Notes under the pieces: model-generated | Seen by the model: only the letters and a program-made list of their open reading frames with translations | Databases searched by the model: none | What the model was told of the DNA's origin: nothing | Assembly: GCF_023282985.1 (NCBI RefSeq) | Contig: NZ_JAGQDC010000004.1 | Location: 248,001-312,000 of the forward strand | Direction: 5' to 3' | Source: Serratia silvae | Lineage (GTDB): Bacteria > Pseudomonadota > Gammaproteobacteria > Enterobacterales > Enterobacteriaceae | DNA: 64,000 bases | Translations under genes and position numbers: made by a program | In this document: one piece after another, positions 29,720-38,308 of the stretch | How positions within the stretch are numbered: the stretch's first letter is position 1 | How the letters are laid out: each line of letters opens with the position of its first letter

Positions 29720-30478
29720 ATGAAACAACAGATTATTGTAGTAACCAGCGCCTACGGCAACGACATAGTGCAGCAGTCAGGTGGCCAGGCAGCGTTATTA
29801 CCCCTGATCGCCAAAGCAGGCGCAGACGGCGTGGAAATCCGCCGTGAACTACTTTCCCCGCAGGAGCTGGACGATTTACCCGCCTTGGCACAGGCCATGC
29901 AGCAACACCAACTGGCCACCGTCTATTCCGCTCCTGAGTCACTGTTTACGCCACAACATACCCTGAACCCGAACCTGCCCGCCTTTTTGGCTGAGGCGAA
30001 GATCCTGCAAGCTAGCCGTCTCAAGCTGGCTCTGGGCCACTACCAGCCGGGCTTTGACTTTACCGAGTTAAAAATCGCGCTGGGGCAATCTGCGACCCAA
30101 CTGGTAGTCGAGAACGATCAAACGCCAGACTGCGGCATCCTGTCACTAATGCACGCCTTTTTCCAAGCAGTGGAAGAGAGCCAGTTGCCGATCGGTATGA
30201 CATTCGATATGGCCAACTGGCATTGGGTGGGGCAAGACGCCCTGGCCGCTGCCGAACGACTGGCCGCACACGTCGGCTATATTCATGTTAAAGCCGCAAC
30301 CCTTGGCCCACGCGGCTGGCGCGCCATCGCCCTGGATGACACCGACGGCAGTTGGCGCGCAGTCCTGGCCCGCTTGCCGCAGGATGTGCCGCGCGGCATC
30401 GAGTTCCCACTACAGGGCAGCGATCTGGAGGCGGTAACCCGCCATTACGTGGATATGTTACGCGAGGAGCAGGCATGA
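29720..30478 (+). CDS. kguE: 2-ketogluconate utilisation sugar epimerase/isomerase KguE
   Basis: 252 residues, TIM-barrel sugar phosphate isomerase/epimerase (AP_endonuc_2 type). Visible are VTSAYGNDIVQQSGGQAAL, ADGVEIRRELL, LVVENDQTPDCG and GMTFDMANWHWVG with likely metal ligands. The ATG at 29720 has CAGGAG upstream; an in-frame ATG at 29651 lies in the operator. KguE is the first gene of the Pseudomonas kgu operon and its exact step is not settled. The stop overlaps the kguK start (ATGA). Confidence 0.85.
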   Translation: MKQQIIVVTSAYGNDIVQQSGGQAALLPLIAKAGADGVEIRRELLSPQELDDLPALAQAMQQHQLATVYSAPESLFTPQHTLNPNLPAFLAEAKILQASRLKLALGHYQPGFDFTELKIALGQSATQLVVENDQTPDCGILSLMHAFFQAVEESQLPIGMTFDMANWHWVGQDALAAAERLAAHVGYIHVKAATLGPRGWRAIALDDTDGSWRAVLARLPQDVPRGIEFPLQGSDLEAVTRHYVDMLREEQA

Positions 30479-31422
30479 TGAGCACGCAAAATTCTTTAGA
30501 TGTCGTAACGCTGGGTGAAGCCATGGCGATGTTTGTCGCGGCACAAACCGGCGATCTGGCCGAGGTTGAAAGCTTTACCAAGCGCATCGCCGGTGCCGAA
30601 CTGAACGTGGCGATCGGGCTGGCCCGCCTGGGTCTGAACGTCGGCTGGGTCAGCCGGGTAGGTAACGACTCCTTTGGCCGTTTTACCCTGCAACAGTTGG
30701 CGAAAGAAAGGGTTAACGCCCTACGGGTCACCGTCGATGGCCGCTATCCAACCGGTTTTCAGCTGAAATCAAAAAATACCGATGGAACCGATCCCAGTGT
30801 GGAGTATTTCCGCAAAGGCTCCGCCGCCAGCCATCTGTCCACCGCCGACTTTGATCGCGACTATTTCGCCGGGGCGCGCCACCTACACCTGAGCGGGGTG
30901 GCTGCCGCCCTTTCTGCCGAGTCGCTGGAGCTGTGCCATTTCGCCGCCGCTGAGATGCGCGCCCTGGGCAAAACCATCTCCTTCGACCCCAACCTGCGCC
31001 CGGTGCTGTGGTCTAGCCGGGAGCTGATGATCGAACAGCTCAACAAGCTGGCCTGCGCGGCCGACTGGGTGCTGCCAGGGTTAAAAGAGGGCCAGATCCT
31101 GACCGGGCAATCCACCGCAGAAGGTATCGCCGATTTCTATCTGGAGCGCGGCGTACAGGCCGTGATCATCAAAACCGGGCCAGAGGGTGCCTGGTTTAAA
31201 ACCGCCGCGGGTGACCAAGCTGCGGTCCCAGCGGTCAAAGTCACCAACGTGGTAGATACCGTCGGTGCCGGAGACGGATTCGCCGTGGGGACACTGAGCG
31301 CCCTGCTGGAAGGCAAAACACTGCTACAGGCGGTGCAACGCGGCAATAAGATCGGCTCTCTAGCCATCCAGGCCATCGGCGACAGCGAAGGGCTGCCAAC
31401 CCGTGCCGCACTGGCGGAATAA
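30475..31422 (+). CDS. kguK: 2-ketogluconate kinase KguK, PfkB family
   Basis: 315 residues, ribokinase/PfkB fold. The N-terminal sugar-binding region is VTLGEAMAMFVAAQTGDLAE and GAELNVAIGLARLGLNVGWV. The C-terminal anion-hole and catalytic Asp motif is DTVGAGDGFAVG. It is expected to phosphorylate 2-ketogluconate to 6-phospho-2-ketogluconate. The sequence also resembles KDG kinases, but the operon context (kguE, MFS transporter, 2-keto reductase, PtxS-type regulator) favours KguK. The ATG at 30475 (GAGGAG upstream) overlaps the kguE stop. Confidence 0.88.
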   Translation: MMSTQNSLDVVTLGEAMAMFVAAQTGDLAEVESFTKRIAGAELNVAIGLARLGLNVGWVSRVGNDSFGRFTLQQLAKERVNALRVTVDGRYPTGFQLKSKNTDGTDPSVEYFRKGSAASHLSTADFDRDYFAGARHLHLSGVAAALSAESLELCHFAAAEMRALGKTISFDPNLRPVLWSSRELMIEQLNKLACAADWVLPGLKEGQILTGQSTAEGIADFYLERGVQAVIIKTGPEGAWFKTAAGDQAAVPAVKVTNVVDTVGAGDGFAVGTLSALLEGKTLLQAVQRGNKIGSLAIQAIGDSEGLPTRAALAE

Positions 31423-31544
31423 TAATTTGCTCCAATAAGCGCCCACCTCTGTCCCTACAACCGAGGCACGCCGTGAAAGCACAAACCCCAACGGATGGCT
31501 GTAAGCCACCGCTGGCGAAAAAACTCCACTGAAGGGTTACGAAC

Positions 31545-32813
31545 ATGAGTAAAGCAACTATTGCGGCTAAACGCTGGTGGTACATCATGCCCATCGTGTT
31601 TATCACCTACAGCCTGGCCTATCTGGATCGCGCCAACTTTAGCTTTGCCTCTGCCGCCGGGATTAATGACGATCTTGGCATCACCAAAGGCATGTCATCT
31701 CTGCTGGGTGCCCTGTTTTTCCTCGGCTATTTCTTCTTCCAAATCCCCGGCGCCATCTACGCCGAACGACGCAGCGTCAAGAAGCTGATTTTCTGGTGTT
31801 TGATCCTGTGGGGCGGCTGTGCCTCGCTGACCGGCATGGTCAGCAATATCCCGATGCTGGCAGCGATCCGCTTTATCCTCGGCGTGGTAGAGGCGGCGGT
31901 GATGCCCGCGATGCTGATATATATCAGCAACTGGTTTACCAAGTCTGAACGTTCCCGCGCCAATACCTTCCTGATCCTCGGCAATCCGGTCACGGTGTTG
32001 TGGATGTCGGTGGTTTCCGGCTACCTGATCCACGCCTTTGGCTGGCGTGAAATGTTTATCATCGAGGGGGTTCCTGCGGTGATCTGGGCATTTTGCTGGT
32101 GGGTGCTGGTTAAAGACAAGCCTTCACAGGTTGGCTGGCTGAGCGACCAGGAGAAGCTGGCACTGCAACAACAGCTGGCCGAGGAGCAGAAAGGCATCAA
32201 GGCGGTACGTAACTACGGCGAAGCCTTCCGCTCCCGTAACGTGATCCTGCTGTGTATGCAGTACTTTGCCTGGAGCATCGGCGTCTATGGCTTCGTGCTG
32301 TGGCTACCTTCAATCCTGCGCAGCGGTATGCAGATGGGGATGGTTGAAGCGGGCTGGCTGTCGTCGGTGCCCTATCTGGCCGCCACCATTGCGATGATCG
32401 TGGTTTCCTGGGCGTCGGACAAAATGCAGAACCGTAAGCTGTTTGTCTGGCCGCTGTTGCTGATCGGCGCACTGGCCTTCTTCGCCTCCTACGCCATTGG
32501 CCCGAACCACTTCTGGATCTCCTATGGCCTGCTGGTGGTCGCCGGTGCGGCAATGTATGCGCCTTACGGTCCGTTTTTCGCCATCATTCCGGAGATGCTG
32601 CCAAGAAACGTCGCCGGAGGTGCCATGGCGCTGATTAACAGCATGGGTGCACTAGGCTCCTTCTTCGGTTCCTGGTTCGTCGGCTACCTGAACGGGGCAA
32701 CCGGCAGTCCGGCAGCCTCCTATATGTTTATGGCTATCGCGCTGCTGGCCTCGGTGGGGTTGACGCTAATCGTCAAGCCTGCACGTAACGAAGCTCAGCC
32801 ACAAGTGGCCTAA
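31545..32813 (+). CDS. kguT: 2-ketogluconate MFS transporter KguT
   Basis: 422 residues with about 12 hydrophobic segments, an anion:cation symporter-type major facilitator. The N-terminus is RWWYIMPIVFITYSLAYLDR, with ANFSFASAAGINDDLGIT and the loop GYFFFQIPGAIYAERRSVKK. It resembles KguT and related hexonate/tartrate transporters. It would import 2-ketogluconate across the inner membrane. AAGGG precedes the ATG. A 122-nt gap separates it from kguK and an 81-nt gap from ghrB. Confidence 0.87.
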   Translation: MSKATIAAKRWWYIMPIVFITYSLAYLDRANFSFASAAGINDDLGITKGMSSLLGALFFLGYFFFQIPGAIYAERRSVKKLIFWCLILWGGCASLTGMVSNIPMLAAIRFILGVVEAAVMPAMLIYISNWFTKSERSRANTFLILGNPVTVLWMSVVSGYLIHAFGWREMFIIEGVPAVIWAFCWWVLVKDKPSQVGWLSDQEKLALQQQLAEEQKGIKAVRNYGEAFRSRNVILLCMQYFAWSIGVYGFVLWLPSILRSGMQMGMVEAGWLSSVPYLAATIAMIVVSWASDKMQNRKLFVWPLLLIGALAFFASYAIGPNHFWISYGLLVVAGAAMYAPYGPFFAIIPEMLPRNVAGGAMALINSMGALGSFFGSWFVGYLNGATGSPAASYMFMAIALLASVGLTLIVKPARNEAQPQVA

Positions 32814-32894
32814 TCTTTCGAGTGAGGGGTCAGCCCTTCACTCTCCTGCAATATGTTATGTTGAACATCTCGTTCGCCAGATGGAGATTTTTTG

Positions 32895-33869
32895 ATGAAG
32901 CCTGCAATCGTGTTGTACAAAAGTATTCCTGCCGATCTGCGTGCCAAGCTGGACCAGCACTTTACCGTTCATGCCTTTGACGGTCTGCAACTGGACAACG
33001 CCGCCTTCGATCAGGCGCTACAACAGGCCGAAGGCATCCTGGGTTCCGGCGGCAAGATTGATGCAGCCTTTTTGCAACGCGCCCCAAAACTGCGGGCGGC
33101 GTCCACCGTTTCCGTCGGTTACGACAACTTTGACGTTGCAGCGCTCAACGCCCACCGGGTGCTGTTGATGCATACCCCAACCGTGCTGACCGAAACCGTG
33201 GCCGATACCATCATGAGCCTGGTGTTGGCCACCGCACGCCGGGTGGTCGAGGTGGCCGAGCGGGTCAAAGCAGGGGAATGGCAGGGCAGCATCGGGCCTG
33301 ACTGGTACGGCATCGATGTTCATCATAAAACCATCGGTATTCTCGGCATGGGCCGCATCGGCCTGGCGCTGGCGCAGCGTGCGCACTTCGGCTTTGGTAT
33401 GCCGGTACTGTACAACGCACGCCGCCCCCATGAAGAAGCAGAGCAGCGCTTCAATGCCCGCCGTTGCGATCTTGATACGCTGCTGGCCGAGTCGGACTTC
33501 CTGTGCATTACGCTGCCGCTCACCGAGCAAACCTTCCATCTGATTGGCCGCGAACAGCTGGCGAAGATGAAGCAGAGCGGGATTTTGATCAACGCGGGGC
33601 GTGGCCCGGTGGTGGATGAGCAAGCGCTGATTGAAGCCTTACGAGACGGCACCATTCACGCCGCTGGATTGGACGTGTTCGAGCAAGAGCCGGTCGCGGT
33701 CGATTCGCCACTGCTGAAAATGGCCAACGTGGTGGCTTTGCCGCATATCGGTTCCGCCACCCATGAGACTCGCTATGGCATGGCCGAATGTGCTGTGGAT
33801 AACCTGATTGCCGCCTTGACCTGTACGGTCACAGAAAACTGCGTTAACCCGCAGTTGCTGAACAAGTAA
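32895..33869 (+). CDS. ghrB: Glyoxylate/hydroxypyruvate/2-ketogluconate reductase GhrB (KguD role)
   Basis: 324 residues, the E. coli GhrB length. D-2-hydroxyacid dehydrogenase with Rossmann motif [16 protein letters not shown], substrate Arg in [15 protein letters not shown], and catalytic Glu/His in LDVFEQEP and [13 protein letters not shown]. In this operon it would reduce 6-phospho-2-ketogluconate to 6-phosphogluconate (KguD); the family also reduces glyoxylate and hydroxypyruvate. The ATG at 32895 has GGAG 8 nt upstream. In E. coli ghrB stands without kgu genes; here the synteny is merged into the kgu operon. Confidence 0.92.
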   Translation: MKPAIVLYKSIPADLRAKLDQHFTVHAFDGLQLDNAAFDQALQQAEGILGSGGKIDAAFLQRAPKLRAASTVSVGYDNFDVAALNAHRVLLMHTPTVLTETVADTIMSLVLATARRVVEVAERVKAGEWQGSIGPDWYGIDVHHKTIGILGMGRIGLALAQRAHFGFGMPVLYNARRPHEEAEQRFNARRCDLDTLLAESDFLCITLPLTEQTFHLIGREQLAKMKQSGILINAGRGPVVDEQALIEALRDGTIHAAGLDVFEQEPVAVDSPLLKMANVVALPHIGSATHETRYGMAECAVDNLIAALTCTVTENCVNPQLLNK

Positions 33870-34071
33870 CCCTGATGAGATGCCAGCGTTTACCAACTGG
33901 CATCTCATCAAAAGAACCTGTAAGCGTTTCACTATTACGCAGGTGCTTACGATGTTCGGCGATTTCCAGCAGTGATAATGGACTTTCGTCACTTACTACC
34001 CCATTAATCACAGCCTGACGGACAAACTCATCACTCACTTTCTGGTGTTCTAGCGGGTCGTTGAAAACCAT
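33844..34071 (-). CDS. Hypothetical third ORF of the toxin-antitoxin operon
   Basis: 75 codons starting 11 nt after the toxin stop, with GAGG 7 nt before the ATG. Visible segments: [40 protein letters not shown]. The last about 18 codons run through the 33873-33910 hairpin and into the convergent ghrB 3' end, so the original C-terminus may have been lost. I do not recognise the family. It may be a small accessory protein of the module, a decayed gene, or chance. Confidence 0.4.
   Translation of the reverse strand: MVFNDPLEHQKVSDEFVRQAVINGVVSDESPLSLLEIAEHRKHLRNSETLTGSFDEMPVGKRWHLIRVTCSATAG
33873..33910. terminator. Hairpin between ghrB and the toxin-antitoxin operon
   Basis: A 14-bp perfect stem TGATGAGATGCCAG / CTGGCATCTCATCA with a 10-nt loop, directly after the ghrB stop. 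No T tract on either strand, so the terminator role is inferred from position and stability. Confidence 0.6.
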
Positions 34072-34082
34072 AATAACCTCAG

Positions 34083-34370
34083 TTACCAGCGTTTCTCCGG
34101 CGGTCGCCTTCGGGTATGAAATACTCTAAGAATATGTATTTCCTTATTTTTAATCCGATAAGGGATCAAGTAAGGGAAAGTTTGCATGACAATTTCTCGG
34201 GTACCCATTACTCGACCAGGTCTTCCTAAAGCAGGTTGCGTAACCAGCAAGTTCACCGAGCGAACCACCTCTTTAGCAAATTCTGTCGCTACTTGCGGAT
34301 CCTCTTGGTAAAGCCATTCATATTCATCATCAAAATTTGTTGCAGCTTTCCTTAGCCATTTAATTTTCAT
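34083..34370 (-). CDS. Type II toxin, RelE/ParE family
   Basis: 95 residues. The N-terminus MKIKWLRKAATNFDDEYEWL, the central QPALGRPGRVMGTREIV and the C-terminal YLIPYRIKNKEIHILRVFHTRRR are typical of the ParE/RelE fold. Whether it cuts mRNA (RelE-like) or poisons gyrase (ParE-like) cannot be decided from sequence. The PGR.PGTREL/ILRVFH pattern is common in chromosomal ParE-type toxins paired with RHH antitoxins. It overlaps the antitoxin gene by 11 nt, implying coupled translation. Confidence 0.9.
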   Translation of the reverse strand: MKIKWLRKAATNFDDEYEWLYQEDPQVATEFAKEVVRSVNLLVTQPALGRPGRVMGTREIVMQTFPYLIPYRIKNKEIHILRVFHTRRRPPEKRW

Positions 34371-34608
34371 TGCTAATAGTCACCCCCATTTTCTTAAAAC
34401 GGGCCGCCATTTCATCATCAGATGCAAAGTCACCATTATCGGCTTCAACGATTGCCTGTTGAATTTCAGCAACCTGCCATGCCTCGCGGTTTAAAAAATC
34501 CTGTATCGCCTGAGTCGCCAAAAATGATTTCGTTCTGCCGGTCGCTTCTGCTAAGGCTTCAAGCTGCTCACTGAGATCGTCGGATAGCCGAACAGACATC
34601 ACGCTCAT
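34360..34608 (-). CDS. Type II antitoxin, ribbon-helix-helix (CopG/ParD-like)
   Basis: 82 residues. The N-terminal RHH DNA-binding part (MSVMSVRLSDDLSEQLEALA, EATGRTKSFLATQAIQDFL) is followed by an acidic C-terminus (VEADNGDFASDDEMAARFKK) expected to neutralise the toxin. The ATG at 34608 has GAGG 7 nt upstream. It precedes and overlaps the toxin gene. A palindrome just upstream would be its autoregulatory operator. Confidence 0.9.
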   Translation of the reverse strand: MSVMSVRLSDDLSEQLEALAEATGRTKSFLATQAIQDFLNREAWQVAEIQQAIVEADNGDFASDDEMAARFKKMGVTISNEN

Positions 34609-34627
34609 AAGTTTACCTCACACTACA

Positions 34628-34637
34628 ATGTATACAT
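34628..34637. promoter_or_regulatory. Candidate operator of the toxin-antitoxin operon
   Basis: Perfect palindrome ATGTATACAT 20 bp upstream of the antitoxin start, the usual place for RHH antitoxin autorepression. Confidence 0.5.
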
Positions 34638-34690
34638 GACAATATAGATTAAAAAACCAACAGCGCATAGTCAAATCTCTCCCCCTTCCC

Positions 34691-34723
34691 CCTCCGCCCC
34701 CAAATTCTTACCCTGGGAGGAGG
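34691..34723 (+). promoter_or_regulatory. Two candidate MalT boxes upstream of malS
   Basis: CCTCCGCCCC (34691-34700), which is GGGGCGGAGG on the minus strand, and TGGGAGGAGG (34714-34723) each match the MalT box GGGGA(T/G)GAGG at 9 of 10 positions. malS belongs to the MalT regulon in E. coli. Confidence 0.5.
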
Positions 34724-34796
34724 CGATTTTTTCCCCATACCGCACACTGGGCTACCCTACGATAAAAACGCTTCCTGCCACGAGTAAGGAGAGCCT

Positions 34797-36863
34797 ATGA
34801 AACGCCTGACCCTTCCCCTGCTGATGCTGCTTTCACCCGCAGCGCTGGCTAACTGGACGCTGCAAAGCTTCCCGGTCTTCAGCGAATCCACCAGCGGTAT
34901 ATTTACCAGCCAGGCAACCCTGGCCAAAGGCCAACTGCCGTTGCGGCTATATCAGAACCAACAGTGCTGGCAGCCCAGCGACACGGTTAAGCTGAACCAG
35001 ACGTTGTCGCTGCAACCCTGTAGCGATAGCAATCCGGTCAGTTGGCGGCTATTTCGCGATGGCGATTATCAGGTACGGATCGACACCCGCAGCGGCACAC
35101 CCACCTTGCAGCTCAGCCAGAAGGCCGAACCGGAAAAAACCGTCGCCGCCGTGGCCCGCACCTGCCAACGCTGGGATGGCCAACCGATCACGATCGCGGT
35201 GAAGGACACCTTTGCCGAAGGCGAAACGGTGCGCGATTTTTACTCGGGCCAGACCGCCACGGTGGTTCAGGGCCAGGTCACCCTACAACCGGCGGCCAAC
35301 AGCGGGGGGCTGCTATTGCTGGAATCAGCCAATACGCCGCCACAGGCAGCTTTCAACTGGCACAACGCCACGGTCTATTTTGTGCTGACCGATCGCTTTG
35401 AAAACGGCAACCCGGCCAACGATCACAGCTATGGCCGCCACGGCGATGGCATGCAGGAGATCGGCACCTTCCACGGCGGCGACCTCGCCGGATTGACGAG
35501 AAAGCTGGATTATCTGCAACAGCTGGGGGTCAACGCCCTGTGGATCAGTTCCCCGTTGGAGCAGATCCACAGCTGGGTCGGCGGCGGTACCAAAGGGGAT
35601 TTCCCACATTATGCCTATCACGGTTACTACCATCAGGACTGGACCAAGCTCGATGCCAATATGGGCAACGAGCAGGATCTGCGTAATCTGGTAGAACAGG
35701 CACATCTTCGTGGGATCCGCATCCTGTTTGACGTGGTGGTCAATCACGTCGGCTATGCCACGCTGGCCGATATGCAGCAGTTTCAGTTCGGCTCGCTGTA
35801 CCTGAAGGCAGACGAAGCCGCAAAAACCCTCGGCAAAAACTGGGGCGATTGGCAACCGGGGCCAGGCCAGAACTGGCACAGCTTTAACGACTACATCAAC
35901 TTCAGCGATAAAGCGGGCTGGAGCCAATGGTGGGGGAAAAACTGGATCCGCACCGATATCGGCGATTACGACTCACCGGGCTTTGACGACCTGACCATGT
36001 CACTGGCTTTCCTTCCGGACATCAAAACTGAAGCCCCTGGAGCCAGCGGCCTACCGCTGTTCTTCCGCCATAAACCTGATACCGCAGCGCGCGAAATCCC
36101 AGGAGCCACCACCCGCGATTATCTGTCGGTCTGGCTCAGCCAATGGGTGCGCGACTACGGCATTGACGGTTTCCGCATTGATACCGCCAAGCACGTCGAC
36201 AAACCCACGCTGGACCTGCTAAAGCAGCGTGCCACCGAGGCGCTGGCAGAGTGGAAAGCGGCTAATCCCAAGCAGGCATTGGATAATGCGCCGTTCTGGA
36301 TGACCGGTGAAGCCTGGGGCCACGGGGTGATGAAAAGCGATTATTACCAGCACGGCTTCGATGCGATGATCAACTTCGATTTTCAGGATCAGGCCGCGCA
36401 GGCGCTGGGCTGCTTCTCCAATATCGATGCCACCTATCAGCAAATGGCGGACAGGCTGCAGGGCTTCAACGTGCTGAGCTATATTTCCTCGCACGACACT
36501 CGCCTGTTCTTCGCCAGCGATGCCAAAGGTTCGTTGCCTTTGCAGCAACGAGCAGCAGACCTTCTGTTATTGGCTCCGGGCGCGGTACAGATTTATTACG
36601 GTGATGAAAGCGGCCGGCCGTTTGGCCCTACCGGTTCCGATCCTTTACAAGGCACGCGCTCGGATATGAACTGGGGTGAACTGCAAGGAGCCAAAGCGCC
36701 GTTGTTGGCACATTGGCAGCGGCTAGGCCAGTTCCGCGAGCGCCACCCAGCAGTCGGTGCCGGTACGCAGCAATCTCAACAAACGCCTCATTACTATGCC
36801 TTTAGCCGCCAGCATGAAGGCGATAAGGTGATGGTGGTATGGGCTGGCGATCGGTCGCAATAA
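34797..36863 (+). CDS. malS: Periplasmic alpha-amylase
   Basis: 688 residues (E. coli MalS 676). Signal peptide about 1-18 (MKRLTLPLLMLLSPAALA). After an N-terminal beta region the GH13 barrel starts near 190 (ATVYFVLTDRFENG). Conserved regions: I DVVVNHVG, II GFRIDTAKHV with the Asp nucleophile, III WMTGEAWGHG with the general acid Glu, IV YISSHDTRLF. It cuts maltodextrins in the periplasm for the maltose system. AAGGAG precedes the ATG. It is followed by avtA as in E. coli. Confidence 0.96.
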   Translation: MKRLTLPLLMLLSPAALANWTLQSFPVFSESTSGIFTSQATLAKGQLPLRLYQNQQCWQPSDTVKLNQTLSLQPCSDSNPVSWRLFRDGDYQVRIDTRSGTPTLQLSQKAEPEKTVAAVARTCQRWDGQPITIAVKDTFAEGETVRDFYSGQTATVVQGQVTLQPAANSGGLLLLESANTPPQAAFNWHNATVYFVLTDRFENGNPANDHSYGRHGDGMQEIGTFHGGDLAGLTRKLDYLQQLGVNALWISSPLEQIHSWVGGGTKGDFPHYAYHGYYHQDWTKLDANMGNEQDLRNLVEQAHLRGIRILFDVVVNHVGYATLADMQQFQFGSLYLKADEAAKTLGKNWGDWQPGPGQNWHSFNDYINFSDKAGWSQWWGKNWIRTDIGDYDSPGFDDLTMSLAFLPDIKTEAPGASGLPLFFRHKPDTAAREIPGATTRDYLSVWLSQWVRDYGIDGFRIDTAKHVDKPTLDLLKQRATEALAEWKAANPKQALDNAPFWMTGEAWGHGVMKSDYYQHGFDAMINFDFQDQAAQALGCFSNIDATYQQMADRLQGFNVLSYISSHDTRLFFASDAKGSLPLQQRAADLLLLAPGAVQIYYGDESGRPFGPTGSDPLQGTRSDMNWGELQGAKAPLLAHWQRLGQFRERHPAVGAGTQQSQQTPHYYAFSRQHEGDKVMVVWAGDRSQ

Positions 36864-36997
36864 TTCAGCGCGTTATGCTGTAAAAAGCCCGCCGAGCAAC
36901 ATCTATACCCGGAGGGCAAGATATCAGCCGCATTGCACCCGCTTTTATCTGGCGGTATGGTGGGCGTCTACCCGCTTACAACTATATTGCAGCAGCT

Positions 36998-38248
36998 ATG
37001 AATTTTTCACTTTTCGGCGACAAATTTACCCGTTACGCGGGCATCACCCGCTTGATGGACGATCTGAATGAAGGCCTGCGCACGCCAGGTGCCATCATGC
37101 TTGGCGGCGGTAACCCGGCGCAAATCCCAGAGATGGCCAGCTACTTCAAACAGCTGTGCCAAGAGATGCTCGATCAAGGCAAGCTGACCGAGGCTCTGTG
37201 CAACTACGACGGCCCGCAAGGCAAAGACGCCCTGCTGAAAGCGCTGGCTACCATGCTGCAAGAAGAGCTTGGCTGGCAGATCGAACCACAGAATATTGCT
37301 CTAACAAATGGCAGCCAGAGCGCGTTTTTCTACTTGTTTAACCTGTTCGCTGGTCGCTACGCCGACGGCACTCGCCGCCGCGTGCTGTTCCCGCTGGCAC
37401 CAGAATATATTGGCTATGCCGATTCCGGGCTTGATGAAGGGCTGTTTGTCTCCGCCAAGCCCAATATCGAACTACTGCCAGATGGCCAGTTCAAGTATCA
37501 CGTCGATTTTGAGCATCTGAACGTCGGTGACGACATCGGCATGATCTGCGTGTCGCGCCCCACCAACCCGACCGGCAACGTGATCACCGACGAAGAGCTG
37601 ATGAAGCTCGATCTTTTGGCGCAGCAGCGTGATATTCCACTGGTGATCGATAACGCTTACGGCGTACCGTTCCCCGGCATTATTTTCAGCGAAGCCACAC
37701 CGCTGTGGAACCCGAATATCATCCTGTGTATGAGCCTGTCAAAACTGGGCCTGCCTGGTTCACGCTGTGGCATCGTGATCGCCGACGAGAAGGTCATCAC
37801 CGCGCTGACCAATATGAACGGCATTATCAGCCTCTCCCCTGGCAGCATTGGCCCGGCGCTGGCCACTGAGATGATTGAGCGTGGTGATCTGCTGCGTTTA
37901 TCCGACGAGGTGATCCGGCCGTTTTACAAGCAGCGGGTCGAGCAGACCATCGGCATTATTCGCCGCTACCTGTCACCGGAGCGCTGCCTGATCCATAAGC
38001 CGGAAGGTGCCATCTTCCTCTGGTTGTGGTTCAAGGATCTGCCCATCACCACCGAGCTACTGTATCAACGGCTGAAAAAGCGTGGCGTATTGATGGTGCC
38101 AGGCCACTACTTCTTCCCGGGGCTGGAACATGAATGGCAGCATACGCATCAATGTATGCGCATGAACTATGTCCCTAATCCGGAAGATATTGAGCGTGGC
38201 GTGATGATCCTGGCCGAAGAGGTTGAGCGCGCGCATCAAGAAGCATAG
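36998..38248 (+). CDS. avtA: Valine-pyruvate aminotransferase
   Basis: 416 residues aligning end to end with E. coli AvtA, fold-type I PLP enzyme (transaminase C). Landmarks are IMLGGGNPAQIPEM, LCNYDGPQGK, RPTNPTGNVITDEEL, DNAYGVPFPGI and the PLP-lysine motif MSLSKLGLPGSRCG. It transfers amino groups between alanine/pyruvate and valine/2-ketoisovalerate. No strong ribosome binding site is visible before the ATG at 36998, but the homologous N-terminus fits. A strong terminator follows. Confidence 0.97.
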   Translation: MNFSLFGDKFTRYAGITRLMDDLNEGLRTPGAIMLGGGNPAQIPEMASYFKQLCQEMLDQGKLTEALCNYDGPQGKDALLKALATMLQEELGWQIEPQNIALTNGSQSAFFYLFNLFAGRYADGTRRRVLFPLAPEYIGYADSGLDEGLFVSAKPNIELLPDGQFKYHVDFEHLNVGDDIGMICVSRPTNPTGNVITDEELMKLDLLAQQRDIPLVIDNAYGVPFPGIIFSEATPLWNPNIILCMSLSKLGLPGSRCGIVIADEKVITALTNMNGIISLSPGSIGPALATEMIERGDLLRLSDEVIRPFYKQRVEQTIGIIRRYLSPERCLIHKPEGAIFLWLWFKDLPITTELLYQRLKKRGVLMVPGHYFFPGLEHEWQHTHQCMRMNYVPNPEDIERGVMILAEEVERAHQEA

Positions 38249-38276
38249 CCAGTTGAGATTTTGTCAGCAGTATCTT

Positions 38277-38303
38277 GGGGCTCCGCTTGCGGAGCCCCTT
38301 TTT
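38277..38303. terminator. Terminator between convergent avtA and yidE
   Basis: 9-bp stem GGGGCTCCG / CGGAGCCCC with a CTTG loop and five T on the plus strand, 28 nt after the avtA stop. Confidence 0.9.
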
Positions 38304-38308
38304 GCTGG

